Shown here: positions 46,375 to 55,153 of the stretch, one piece after another
Numbering within the stretch: position 1 is the first letter of the stretch
How the letters are laid out: each line of letters opens with the position of its first letter
Assembly: GCA_963834705.1 (NCBI GenBank)
Contig: CAWICV010000001.1
Coordinates: forward strand, 620,001-684,000
Length of the DNA stretch: 64,000 nucleotides
Source of the DNA: RYN-230 sp963834705
Lineage (GTDB): Bacteria > Actinomycetota > Actinomycetes > Streptosporangiales > Streptosporangiaceae
Direction: 5' to 3'
Notes under the pieces: model-generated
What the model saw: only the letters and a program-made list of their open reading frames with translations
Told to the model about the DNA's origin: nothing
Database searches by the model: none
Translations under genes and position numbers: made by a program

Positions 46375-47044
46375 ATGGACAGGGTCTTCCGGGGGATCGG
46401 CTCCTTCTCGGTAAAATTCCGCTGGTTCATCATCGCTGCCTGGGTGATCGCGGCCGTGGCCGTGCCGCGTTTCCTGCCCTCGCTGGCCCGGCGTGCTGCT
46501 GGCCCTGGTCATGCGGAGCCTGGTCGCCCCGCTGTACCTGATCGCCTCGGTCGGCCTGTCCTACCTGGCCGCGCTAGGACTGGCCGTGCTGCTGTTCATC
46601 GACATCGGCGGGTCGGCCGGGCTGACCTTCATCCTGCCGTTCCTGATGTTCATCTTCCTGCTGGCCCTCGGTGAGGACTACAACATCCTGGTGATGACCC
46701 GGATCCGGGAAGAAGCCAGGCACCTCTCGCTGAAGGAGGCGGTGCACCGCGCGCTGAACGCCACCGGGACCACGGTGACGTCGGCGGGGCTGGTGCTGGC
46801 CGGCACGTTCGGCGTGTTCGCTCTGGTCGGCGCGCGCACCTCGGGCGGCAGCCAGTTCGTGAACCTGGCCGTCGGCCTGGCCCTCGGCATCCTGATGGAC
46901 ACCTTCCTGGTGCGTACCCTGCTGGTGCCCTCGACCGTGCTGCTGCTGGGCCGGTGGAACTGGTGGCCGTCCCGGATGAGCCGGACCGGGCCGGAGCCGC
47001 CCGCGGTCACGCCGCCACGGGAGCCGGATCAGGCCCAGGTCTGA
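46375..47044 (+). pseudogene. MMPL-family transporter gene with large internal deletion
   Basis: The N-terminus is typical: MDRVFRGIGSFSVKFRW followed by the first helix and FLPSLA. Instead of the large periplasmic domain, the sequence at about 46490 passes, in a different frame, into the C-terminal helices (VLLALVMRSLVAPLYLIASV; ALGEDYNILVMTRIREE; SAGLVLAGTFGVFAL). A normal MMPL protein has about 700 residues; only about 40 and 180 remain. The convergent marR is its usual regulator partner. Confidence 0.85.
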
Positions 47045-47046
47045 GC

Positions 47047-47529
47047 CTAGGAGGCGGCTGGTTCCGCCTGGGGGTCGTCGGCCAGCGCGTCGACGGCCCC
47101 GGCCAGGTCGGCCAGCGCGGGCAGCGCGTCTTCCAGCGTGCTCCGGCTGGACTCGGGCAGGCTGCCCAGCGCCAGGCTGAGCAGCCGCTCGTTGACCGTC
47201 TTCCAGCGCTGCACGGCCGCTTGGCCGGCCGGGGTGAGATCGAGCGACGCGGTACGCCGGTCACCGGCCCCGCCGGTCCTGGTGACCAGTTCCGCCTGGC
47301 GCAGCGAGTTGGCCAGCGTCGCCACCGAGCTGGGCGCCAGCCGCAGCTGGGTGGCCAGCTGCCCGGGACGTGAGCCGGGCTGCTCCCCGATGCAGGACAG
47401 CATCTCCAGCTGGGCCACGGACAGCCCGGACGATGGATCGGCCGCCCGGGCAGCGCGTCGCATGGCCCGGCGCAGCCGGGATACCGCATCGGCAAGATCA
47501 GCTGAATGCACCGCAGGCCCCTTCGTCAT
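47047..47529 (-). CDS. MarR-family transcriptional regulator
   Basis: 160 residues with the winged helix at about 45-100 (SRPGQLATQLRLAPSSVATLANSLRQAELV region, with wing GGAGDRRTAS). It lies tail-to-tail with the deleted MMPL transporter, a common marR-mmpL pairing for efflux control. With the transporter broken, its remaining target is unclear; the AT-rich sequence upstream of its start suggests autoregulation. Confidence 0.87.
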   Translation of the reverse strand: MTKGPAVHSADLADAVSRLRRAMRRAARAADPSSGLSVAQLEMLSCIGEQPGSRPGQLATQLRLAPSSVATLANSLRQAELVTRTGGAGDRRTASLDLTPAGQAAVQRWKTVNERLLSLALGSLPESSRSTLEDALPALADLAGAVDALADDPQAEPAAS

Positions 47530-47841
47530 TCCGCGGGTCGCCGCGGCTCGAAGTCGAGTATAGCTACAGGTTTAGTAGAGATAGACTATACATCGGTTAC
47601 GAGATTCTGTCACCGAACGTAAGTGGCTCGCTGCCAGCCCAGCCGGGCGGTGCGGACTATCCGTGTTACGGCCATCTGCCCGGCCAGCGGCAAATAGTGT
47701 GCGGTGATCTGCGGGACATGCCGGCCCGGTACTGGCCAGGAGCTCCTGCGACCGACAGACTCGTCTCCGGGGGAAGTCCGAGCTACGCCCTCGCACGGCA
47801 GCACACCGGCCAGCCCGCTGGCCGGTGGAGAAGGGACGCCG
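47530..47841. other. 312-bp gap between marR and sepH
   Basis: No gene seen. The first 60 bases hold an AT-rich stretch with tagt-agagatag-acta (47574-47589 region) and flanking tatag/ctata half-sites, a plausible MarR operator. The remainder must carry the sepH promoter; GAGAAGGGA precedes sepH as a ribosome site. Confidence 0.5.
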
Positions 47842-48924
47842 ATGCAGGAACTGCGCATCGTCGCGGTCAGCGAGGACGGCAGTTACGCCGTCCTCGCGGT
47901 ACCGGGGCGCGGCGGGCGCTTTTCGCTGCCGATCGACGACCGGTTGCGGATCGTGGCCCGGGGGCAGTTCTCCCGGCTCGCGCAGTACGAGATCGAAGTG
48001 GAGAGTCCCTTGCGACCCAAGGAGATCCAGGACCGAATTCGTGCCGGAGAAACCGCGGAGGAGATAGCTGACGCGGCGGGCGTGCCCATCGAACGCGTGC
48101 GCCGGTTCGAGGGGCCAGTCCTGGCGGAACGGGCCTACCGGGCGCAGGAAGCGCAGGGCGCCACCATCCGGCAGCCCGGGGACTCGGGCCCTGGCCCGCG
48201 GCTCGGCGACATCGTGGCCGAGCGGCTGGCCGAGCTCGGCGTGGCCGCCGAGGAAGCGCAGTGGGACTCGCGGAAACGGGGCGACAACACCTGGCAGGTC
48301 CAGCTCATGTTCACGGTGGGCGGGCGGCCGCAGATGACCGAGTGGTCGTTCGACCCCCGGCGCCGGCACGTGTCCCCGGCCGACGATGACGCGGCCCGGC
48401 TGTCGTTGCCGGAAGCCGATGTGGCCGCGCTCGGGCCGTCACCGATCGCCCCGGTGCGGGCTACCGTGACGCCGATCGGCAGCCGATTGGCGTCCGCACC
48501 GGCCCCGGTCGCGGCGGCCGAGCCTGCCCCGCCGCCGGCCCAAGCAGCCGAGCGCGTGATGACCGCGGGCCGCCCGGGGCCGCCTGGCCCAGCCCAGCCG
48601 AGGCCTGCCGCAGCCACCGCCCTCCCGGCCCAAGCCAGCCCGGTCCAGCCCAGCCCCACCCCGGGCCACAGTGCTCCCAGTCTTGGGGCTGGGGCTCCTG
48701 GGCACGGGGCCCGGGCAGGCACCGGCGCGACCCCGGCCGCCCCGGACCAGTCCGATCCGGGGTCGCCGGACCGGCCCGAGCAAGCCCCGGCGGCGGCCGA
48801 AACCCGGGAGCCCGCCACGGTGCAGCGCGGCCGGGCCCGTAAGGCCGCGGGTGGCCGTTCTAGGCGTTCCTCGGTGCCATCCTGGGACGAAATCATGTTT
48901 GGCACCTCGCGGCAGCCTGACTAG
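47842..48924 (+). CDS. sepH: Cell-division protein SepH
   Basis: 360 residues. The N-terminal DUF3071 domain starts MQELRIVAVSEDGSYAVLA and includes RPKEIQDRIRAGETAEEIAD, AAGVPIERVRRFEGPVLAER and WQVQLMFTVGG, with a helix-turn-helix-like segment near 70-95. The C-terminal half (about 200-340) is Pro/Ala-rich and disordered, ending in a conserved short tail VPSWDEIMFG. SepH binds FtsZ and promotes its assembly in actinomycetes. ATG 47842 matches the known N-terminus. Confidence 0.93.
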   Translation: MQELRIVAVSEDGSYAVLAVPGRGGRFSLPIDDRLRIVARGQFSRLAQYEIEVESPLRPKEIQDRIRAGETAEEIADAAGVPIERVRRFEGPVLAERAYRAQEAQGATIRQPGDSGPGPRLGDIVAERLAELGVAAEEAQWDSRKRGDNTWQVQLMFTVGGRPQMTEWSFDPRRRHVSPADDDAARLSLPEADVAALGPSPIAPVRATVTPIGSRLASAPAPVAAAEPAPPPAQAAERVMTAGRPGPPGPAQPRPAAATALPAQASPVQPSPTPGHSAPSLGAGAPGHGARAGTGATPAAPDQSDPGSPDRPEQAPAAAETREPATVQRGRARKAAGGRSRRSSVPSWDEIMFGTSRQPD

Positions 48925-49336
48925 CCCGGGTGGCCACGCTGGACAGCCAATCAGCCCGGCCGCCGGCCCGGCTTACCGGCGGCCCGGGAATTCCGCCCGG
49001 CATTGGGCCGGCTCAGGCGGCCCAGCCTGGCCAGCAGTCCCGGCGCCCGGCCAGCGGCCGGGACGGTAACCGCCCGGGCGGCCGGCATTGCGCCACGGTT
49101 AACCAGACCAGGGCCGGCGCCACTCAGGGCCGTCCACCTAGTGCCGCTGACGCCGACGGCGGGCCTTTGCCCTCGGCCACGGTGAATACCCGGGACAGAA
49201 TTGCGCACCGGTCCCCGGCCGAAGTGGCCCGCGATGGGCACCGCGCCGGCGGCCGGGCCTGCGGCCCGGGAAGGGCCCCGGACGGCGTACGATCGGCCAG
49301 CGTGGGCCACATGGCGAGAGACAGCGGGGACGGCAC
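48925..49336. other. 412-bp gap downstream of sepH
   Basis: No gene is supported. Open frames present (for example on the plus strand at 48930-49340) are low-complexity and have no ribosome site or motif. Promoter elements for the PEBP lipoprotein must lie near the end. Confidence 0.55.
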
Positions 49337-49915
49337 GTGAGCCGGCCGGGCAACCCGCCAGGGCTAGCTGGCCGGCCGGCCCGGATCACCCTGGCCGGGG
49401 TGGCTCTGGTCACCCTGCTCAGCGGGTGTGGGCTGGTCGGAGGGGTCAAGACGGTCCGTGCGTTCGTGCCCGCGAACATGACGGTGACCAGCCAGGCGTT
49501 CAGCCCATCGATCCCGATCCCGGCCCGGTACACCTGTCACGGCGCCGGGCTCAGCCCGTCCATCCACTGGACGGGGGCGCCGCCGGCTACTAAATCGCTT
49601 GCCGTTATCGTGGACGATTCGGCGGCACCGATTACCCCTTATATCTACTGGATCGTCTTCGATATCGGGCCGCAGACAAGTGGCACCCTGATCGGGCGCG
49701 TGCCGACCGGCGCACGGGTGGCGGACAACAGCAAGGGAACTGCCCAATACGATCCGCCCTGCCCGGTGAATAGCAGCCACAACTACCGCTTTACTGTTTA
49801 CGCTCTGAACAGGACACTGTCGCTGTCCAACGGGGCCAACATGAAAACCGCCTGGATGGCAATCGCACAAGCGACGATAGCGCGCGGCAGGCTGACTGCA
49901 GCAGCCACCTCGTAA
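49337..49915 (+). CDS. PEBP (YbhB/YbcL) family lipoprotein
   Basis: 192 residues. An N-terminal signal with lipobox LLSGC (Cys near 31) predicts a surface-anchored lipoprotein. The PEBP core follows: IPARYTCHGAGLSPSIHWTG, SLAVIVDDSAAP, YIYWIVFDI and YDPPCPVNSSHNYRFTVYAL. The bacterial family resembles phosphatidylethanolamine-binding proteins, but its ligand is unknown. GTG start at 49337. Confidence 0.88.
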   Translation: MSRPGNPPGLAGRPARITLAGVALVTLLSGCGLVGGVKTVRAFVPANMTVTSQAFSPSIPIPARYTCHGAGLSPSIHWTGAPPATKSLAVIVDDSAAPITPYIYWIVFDIGPQTSGTLIGRVPTGARVADNSKGTAQYDPPCPVNSSHNYRFTVYALNRTLSLSNGANMKTAWMAIAQATIARGRLTAAATS

Positions 49916-50118
49916 TCGCCTGATCGCACTAAGTAAACGGACTTGGCAAAAAATTCCCTAAACGCATGACAGAGCCCTTACGGTCCGTCAGACTGACTGA
50001 CCAGTAGTTCTCGTTGATGGGGGATTTGAGGGCGCCAGCGACACAGGGGAAGGTCCGCGTGATGGCCGCGTGTACCTCGCTGGGGCCACCACATGGCCAT
50101 CGCATGTTGGGTGGTGCG

Positions 50119-52536
50119 ATGTATTTGCTCGTGATCGGCCTCGTTGCCGTGATCGTCGCGTTCCTCGTCGCGGCGTTCTTCAGCATGCGGCGTGGGCATG
50201 ATGACGAGGACGAGCCAGCCCGGCGGCCCAGCGTCCGCGACCGGATCCGCGGCCGCGGCGGCGACGCACGGGACCGGGATCCCCGCTGGGACTCGGCCGC
50301 GCCGCAGCGCTCGTCAGCGCGCCGCCCCGGGGGGCGCGGCCCAGCACCGTCCCGGCGGCCCAGCCGGGATACCCGCGACGCCGACCGCGCGGACCGGTAC
50401 GACCGGGCCGGCTACGAGCAGCCCCGCGGCTATGAGCCGTCATCCCGCGGTTACGGCGAGCGGGCCCCGATCCGGGGCTATGACGGGCAGCGCAGCGAGC
50501 GCGCCCCCAGCGCACGCCGCGGCGGGCGCAATGACGACGCCACCGAGACCGTGGTGCAGTCCGTGGCCCGGCCCGCCCGGGCCAGGCCGGCCACCCCGGC
50601 CAGGCGCCCGGGTGACGACAGCTTCGGCACCGGACCGGTGACCGCGCTCTACGACACCGGCCCGTCTGCGGCCGCCGTGGGCGACTACGCCACCGCGCAG
50701 GTCAACGCCGATCCCGACCTGACCGACTCGGACGTCTTCCCCCGGGTCCGGGCAGACATTCCCCAGCCGGCCAGTAAGGCACGCCCGCGCAGCCAGCCCA
50801 AAACCCGCGGCAGCCGGCCGTCACGCAGCAAGCATGACGACGACGATGACTGGCCCAGCACCGAGTGGGACCAACTGTCCGACGAGCAGTACTGGGCCGA
50901 GCTGTCCGCGGACAAGCCGCTGTCCACCACCGCGCGCAGTGCCCAATCCAACGGCGCCCAGTCCAGTAGCGCCCAGTCCAGTAGCGCACGGGCCAGTAGC
51001 GCACGGGCCAGCGGCTCAGCCGCGGCCAAGCCGGGCCGCAGCGCGGCGGCCCGGCCAGCCGGCACGCCGCGCCCCGACCGGGACCGCCCCGCGGCCAGCG
51101 CCGACCACACGGCCAGCCGCCAGAGCCGGGACCGGGCCGGGCAGGAGGACGCCACCCAGCAACTCAGCACCAGGCCGGGCAGCCGGTCCAGTGCCCGGCA
51201 GCCCGCGGCCCGGGCCCGCGGCGCCCAGGCACCCGGGGCCGCTGACCGCGATGCCAGGGCAGCGAGCAGCCGCGCCGGGCGGCCGGCGCCAGGACACGGC
51301 TACGAGGCGACCGGGCGGATACCGTCCCGCGGCCGCAGCCAAGCCGGTGCCGACGTACCGGCCAGCGCCGTCGGCACCGGCCCGATGAGCGCCCCGCCGA
51401 TGAGCGCCCCGCCGATGAACTCTGCACCAATGAACTCTGCACCGATGAACTCTGCACCAATGAACACCGGTCCGATGAGTGCGGTGCCGATGAGCACCGG
51501 CCCGGCCACCGGGCCGACCGGCCTGGCCGACGCCGCCCCGCGCCGGTCCGCGCCCCGTGGCCCGGCCGGTGACGACCCACTGACCAGCCCGTCCTACGCC
51601 CGCAGCAGCTCCCCGGCGGGCGACAGCCGGGCCTACCGGAGCTCGGGCCGGGCGGCCCAGCGTGATCCGGCCCGCGGCGGCGCGGATGACTCCCGCGGCT
51701 ACCCGCGCAGCCCAGCCCGCGGCGACTACCCGGCCGCACCCGCGCCGTACGACAGCTACCCGGCAGCGGCGGACGGGCGGCGCGACTACCCGGCAGCGGC
51801 GGACGGGGGACGCGACTACCCGGGCACGGCCAGCCGGCACGGCTACCCAGCCAGCCCTGGTGAGCGAACCGATCCCAACGTGGGCCGCCCCGCGGCCCCG
51901 GCGGGCTACCCGGCCAGCCCGCCGCCCGCCCGCCCGGCCTACGACGACACCCGCCCGGCCGAGACCACGTCACCGCAGGCTGGCGCGGGGAACCCGTACG
52001 GTAGCTTCGTGGACAGCGCACCGCCGCCACAGCCGGAGAACACCGGGCCCACGTATCCACCGGCCGCGCCGGCCGGCAACGGCCAGGGCGGCTACAGCGG
52101 CGCCCCAGCCAGCGGCTACCCGGCGTCCAGTGGCTACCCCGACCCGTACCGGCCGGGCCGCGACGGGTACCCGGCGGCGGCCAGCCCCGGCAGCCAGGAC
52201 CCGGGCACGGGCTATCACCCGGCACCGCCGCCACCGGCCGCGTACCCGTACCCGGCCGGCACCGGCGGCTACCCGGACAGTCCGGGGTACCAGAACGGCG
52301 CCGGTTTCCCGGCCAGCAGCCCGTACCAGAACGGCAGTGGCTACCGGGACAGTAATGAGTACCTGGGCAGCAACGGCTATTCAGCGGGCAATGGCCAGCA
52401 CGCCCGGCCGGACCAGGCTGGGTACGGCAGCAGATACGCCGAGGACGGCCAGCAGAACCCTCGGTACCCGGCCGGCCCGGGTACTGATCCATACGGCCCT
52501 GACGGGTATGGCGGCTATCACTCTCGTCAGGGTTGA
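50119..52536 (+). CDS. Single-pass membrane protein with very long disordered Tyr/Arg/Pro-rich tail
   Basis: About 805 residues from ATG 50119 (ATG 50104 is possible). A single N-terminal helix (YLLVIGLVAVIVAFLVAAFF) is followed by about 780 residues of low complexity. The first part is Arg/Asp/Ser-rich with RG and YG motifs (RIRGRGG; YDRAGYEQPRGYEPSSRGYG). The middle is Ala/Ser-rich with a pentapeptide array (PMNSA). The last 300 residues repeat G/D-YP motifs (GYPASSGYP; RDYPAAADG). A short folded-looking acidic segment (DDDWPSTEWDQLSDEQYWAEL) lies near 250. No family recognised. Confidence 0.8.
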   Translation: MYLLVIGLVAVIVAFLVAAFFSMRRGHDDEDEPARRPSVRDRIRGRGGDARDRDPRWDSAAPQRSSARRPGGRGPAPSRRPSRDTRDADRADRYDRAGYEQPRGYEPSSRGYGERAPIRGYDGQRSERAPSARRGGRNDDATETVVQSVARPARARPATPARRPGDDSFGTGPVTALYDTGPSAAAVGDYATAQVNADPDLTDSDVFPRVRADIPQPASKARPRSQPKTRGSRPSRSKHDDDDDWPSTEWDQLSDEQYWAELSADKPLSTTARSAQSNGAQSSSAQSSSARASSARASGSAAAKPGRSAAARPAGTPRPDRDRPAASADHTASRQSRDRAGQEDATQQLSTRPGSRSSARQPAARARGAQAPGAADRDARAASSRAGRPAPGHGYEATGRIPSRGRSQAGADVPASAVGTGPMSAPPMSAPPMNSAPMNSAPMNSAPMNTGPMSAVPMSTGPATGPTGLADAAPRRSAPRGPAGDDPLTSPSYARSSSPAGDSRAYRSSGRAAQRDPARGGADDSRGYPRSPARGDYPAAPAPYDSYPAAADGRRDYPAAADGGRDYPGTASRHGYPASPGERTDPNVGRPAAPAGYPASPPPARPAYDDTRPAETTSPQAGAGNPYGSFVDSAPPPQPENTGPTYPPAAPAGNGQGGYSGAPASGYPASSGYPDPYRPGRDGYPAAASPGSQDPGTGYHPAPPPPAAYPYPAGTGGYPDSPGYQNGAGFPASSPYQNGSGYRDSNEYLGSNGYSAGNGQHARPDQAGYGSRYAEDGQQNPRYPAGPGTDPYGPDGYGGYHSRQG
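51382..51501. repeat. 15-bp tandem array (8 units) in disordered protein
   Basis: Eight contiguous 15-bp units of the type ccgatgaactctgca, encoding PMSAP, PMNSA, PMNTG, PMSAV or PMSTG. Three central units are nearly identical and outer ones diverge, as expected for slippage-driven expansion. Confidence 0.92.
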
Positions 52537-52589
52537 CAAACCTACCCCGCCCGCCGCGACAATGTGCCGACCGACGCAAGGCAGGGGAG

Positions 52590-52880
52590 ATGCTGGACGG
52601 AAGACGTGATCACGCACGCAGCTACTATTTGCACCGGCTCGCGACCGCCCTTGACACCAAGGGATTGCATGCTTCGGTGAAAACCACCTACCCTGCGATG
52701 CTGCACATTTTCATCCCCGGCGCGACCATGCTGGCCGAAAGCATTGACTGCACGCCGAGCACCGATGGCGCCGGCCGGCTTCGCTGGTACTACCGCTGGT
52801 CCTGGGGGGAATTGCTGCATGACGCCGATGACCCGTCCGCGGCGGCGGCCAAAATAGCCGAGGTGCTGTCCTCGCGGTAA
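52590..52880 (+). CDS. Small hypothetical protein
   Basis: 96 residues from ATG 52590, preceded by GGCAGGGGAG. The sequence looks folded (YYLHRLATALDTKGLHASVK; MLHIFIPGATMLAESIDC; WYYRWSWGELLHD; SAAAAKIAEVL) and has ordinary codon use, which supports a real gene. I do not recognise the family. It follows the disordered membrane protein by about 50 bases and may be co-transcribed with it. Confidence 0.65.
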   Translation: MLDGRRDHARSYYLHRLATALDTKGLHASVKTTYPAMLHIFIPGATMLAESIDCTPSTDGAGRLRWYYRWSWGELLHDADDPSAAAAKIAEVLSSR

Positions 52881-53010
52881 CCCGCGCAGGCCCCGCTCAG
52901 CACCCAGTACGGCCAGAGTTTCACTGCTCCCTCTCCGTCCGGTCTGGATTGGGCAAAACCGGATGGGTAACCCCGTTAACCACTGCTGACCTGCCCCTAC
53001 GCTGCTCTGC

Positions 53011-54588
53011 GTGGGTGACCTTGCACCACTCGCGACGCAGCCCGGCGTGATCCTCGATCTTGCCCCGGCGCCCGTCACCGCCCCGCCCGCGCACTCTCCC
53101 GGCCCGGTGCCGGCCCGCGGCCCGGCCTGGCTGATCCCGGCCTGCTCCGCGCTGGCCACCCTGGCCGTCATGCTGTGGCGGATCGGCGTGCCGTCGTTGT
53201 GGCGGGACGAGGGCGCGACGCTGTCCGCGGCGCGCCGGTCCCTCCCCCAGCTGCTCCGCATGCTGGGCCACATAGACGCGGTGCACGGGGCGTACTACCT
53301 GTTCATCTGGCTGCTGGTCCGGGTGGCCGGCAGCGGCGAGCTGGTGCTGCGGCTGCCCTCCGCGGTGGCCATGGCGGCCGCGGCGGGCCTGCTCACCGCG
53401 CTGGGCCAACGCCTGCTCAGCCCGGCGGCTGGCCTGGCCGCCGGGCTCAGCTTCGCGGCGATACCCGCGGTCAGCTGGTTCGGCCAGGACGCCCGGCCGT
53501 TCGCGCTGGAAACCGCCGCTGCCACCGCCGCCAGCTACTGCTTCGCCCGGTTCCTGGATGACAGCGCAGGCAGGTGGCCCCGCTGGTACGCGGTCAGCCT
53601 GTTCGGGCTGGGCCTGGCCAACATCTTTGGCCTGCTGCTCATCGCCGCGCACGGCACCACTCTGCTGGTGCTGCACCGTTACGGCGCCCGCCAAGACGGC
53701 CGCCAGGTGGCCCGCTGCTGGCTGGCCACGGTAACCGCGGCCGTGGTGGCCCTCCTCCCGCTGGAGGTGCTGGCCTGGTCGCAGCGCGGCCAGGTGAGCT
53801 GGCTGGGTACCCCGCTGGCCGCTTCGCTGGCCAGCACCGGCCGGCTGGTCGGTCCCCCGGGCGCGCTGCTGACCGTCGCCGTGCTCATGGTGGCCGCGCT
53901 GGCCGTGACCGCGCTGGCCGGCTGGTCCCGGTTCCGCACGGCCTGGCCCGGGCGGCTGGCCGCGCTCGGCCTGCCCTGGCTGCTCGTGCCGCCGGCCCTG
54001 CTCATCGCGGCCTCCCAGGTGCAGCCGGTCTACACGTTCCGCTACATCGTGTTCTGCGCGCCGGCCGCCGCGTTGCTGATCGGCGCCGGGCTGGCCGCGC
54101 TGGGCCGGCTGGCCGGCCCAGCCGCGCTGGTCCTGATCGTGCTGGCGGCCCTGCCCGCCCAGTTCGGGGAGCGCGGGCCGGACGGGCACAGCGACAACAT
54201 CCGGGGCATGGACCAGATCATCGCCCGGCACGCCCGCCCTGGCGACGGGGTGATCTACCCGCAGGGGCCGGGCATGACCTCGTTCGCTACCGCCTACCCG
54301 TACGGGCTGGCCCGGCTGCGCGACCTCACCGCGGGCCGGTTGCCCGCCCAGGCCGGCACGATCTCCGGCACGAACGCCCCATGGCGCGTGGTGCGCGGCC
54401 GGCTCAGCCAGGTCAGCCGGGTCTGGGTGGCGGAAGCCGACGCGCCGCTGCCCGGCCGGCCACTGGTGCTGCGCGGCGAGCCGCTCCAGCTCATCCACCG
54501 GTGGCAGGTGAGTGACATCTGGCTGTGGCTGTACGACCATCAGCACGGGCACCAGCACGGGCGCGAGCACCGGCCCGACCCAGACTGA
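53011..54588 (+). CDS. GT-C (ArnT/PMT-like) membrane glycosyltransferase
   Basis: 525 residues with about eleven helices. The first extracytoplasmic loop contains the metal-binding motif PSLWRDEGATLSAARRSL followed by HGAYYLFIWLLVR, typical of polyprenyl-phosphate-sugar transferases. WFGQDARPFALE marks the second conserved loop. A short soluble C-terminal region ends in a His-rich run and RPDPD. The stop codon belongs to the first unit of a 15-bp tandem array. Donor and acceptor are unknown. Confidence 0.85.
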   Translation: MGDLAPLATQPGVILDLAPAPVTAPPAHSPGPVPARGPAWLIPACSALATLAVMLWRIGVPSLWRDEGATLSAARRSLPQLLRMLGHIDAVHGAYYLFIWLLVRVAGSGELVLRLPSAVAMAAAAGLLTALGQRLLSPAAGLAAGLSFAAIPAVSWFGQDARPFALETAAATAASYCFARFLDDSAGRWPRWYAVSLFGLGLANIFGLLLIAAHGTTLLVLHRYGARQDGRQVARCWLATVTAAVVALLPLEVLAWSQRGQVSWLGTPLAASLASTGRLVGPPGALLTVAVLMVAALAVTALAGWSRFRTAWPGRLAALGLPWLLVPPALLIAASQVQPVYTFRYIVFCAPAAALLIGAGLAALGRLAGPAALVLIVLAALPAQFGERGPDGHSDNIRGMDQIIARHARPGDGVIYPQGPGMTSFATAYPYGLARLRDLTAGRLPAQAGTISGTNAPWRVVRGRLSQVSRVWVAEADAPLPGRPLVLRGEPLQLIHRWQVSDIWLWLYDHQHGHQHGREHRPDPD

Positions 54589-54723
54589 CCCGACCCAGAC
54601 TGGCCCGACCCAGACCGGCCCGACCCAGACTGACCCGACCCAGACTGGCCCGACCCAGACCGGCCCGACCCAGACTGACCCGACCCAGACTGGCCCGGCT
54701 CCGGCCGGCCCGGCTCAGGCTGG
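54574..54723. repeat. 15-bp tandem array (10 units) at 3' end of GT-C gene
   Basis: Ten units: cccgacccagactga / ...ctgg / ...ccgg, repeated with a 45-bp higher-order period, ending in two diverged units. The first unit supplies the glycosyltransferase stop codon; units four and seven carry TGA in the same frame. Confidence 0.93.
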
Positions 54724-54785
54724 CAGAACTCAGCCGGAACGGGGCGGGGCCCGGCGGAAGTGTCCCGCCGGGCCCCGGAGCCAGG

Positions 54786-54835
54786 AACCGCTACCAGTAA
54801 TGACGGCGTGAACCGCTACCAGTAATGACGGCGTG
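54786..54835. repeat. 25-bp perfect tandem duplication at end of DUF6131-type gene
   Basis: Two exact adjacent copies (54786-54810, 54811-54835) beginning aaccgctaccagtaatgacg. Each contains the RRHYW-stop end of the micro-protein gene, so the copy outside the frame is a duplicate of the gene's end. Confidence 0.9.
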
Positions 54836-54971
54836 GGCCGACGGCGTGCCCGATCGAGCCGAGCAGCAGCAGGATCAGGCCTATCACCAGCACGATGATG
54901 CCGAGCGTCCACAGGATCGCGACCTTGAGCAGGAAGCCGAGCAGAAGAAGGACGATACCGATGATGATCAT
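54816..54971 (-). CDS. DUF6131-type membrane micro-protein
   Basis: 51 residues, too short for the usual ORF cut-off: MIIIGIVLLLLGFLLKV, a Trp, a second helix, and the ending GHAVGPRRHYW. Two hydrophobic helices with a conserved Gly-His and RRHYW C-terminus match a small family widespread in actinomycetes. Function unknown. It is preceded by TAGGAGACA as a ribosome site. Confidence 0.8.
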   Translation of the reverse strand: MIIIGIVLLLLGFLLKVAILWTLGIIVLVIGLILLLLGSIGHAVGPRRHYW

Positions 54972-55153
54972 GATTGTCTCCTAGCCAAACGGGTTCAGGG
55001 TCTGGGATCAGCCGGTGCCGCCAGGAGGGGCGACCCCGACGCAGTGCCGGAGCCGGCCAATGGCAAGCATCGACCTCAGGGTCAGCCGCGAGACTCTGGG
55101 CGGCATCGTTATGACTAGTCCCAACTGCCCACCATGGCGCCGGGCACACATGT

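Noticed and set aside
48930..49340. 136-codon frame between sepH and the lipoprotein gene
   Set aside because: Low complexity, no ribosome site and no conserved motif, and it ends inside the next gene's start.
54574..54723. Possible CRISPR array
   Set aside because: Units are contiguous with no spacers of unique sequence, so it is a tandem repeat.
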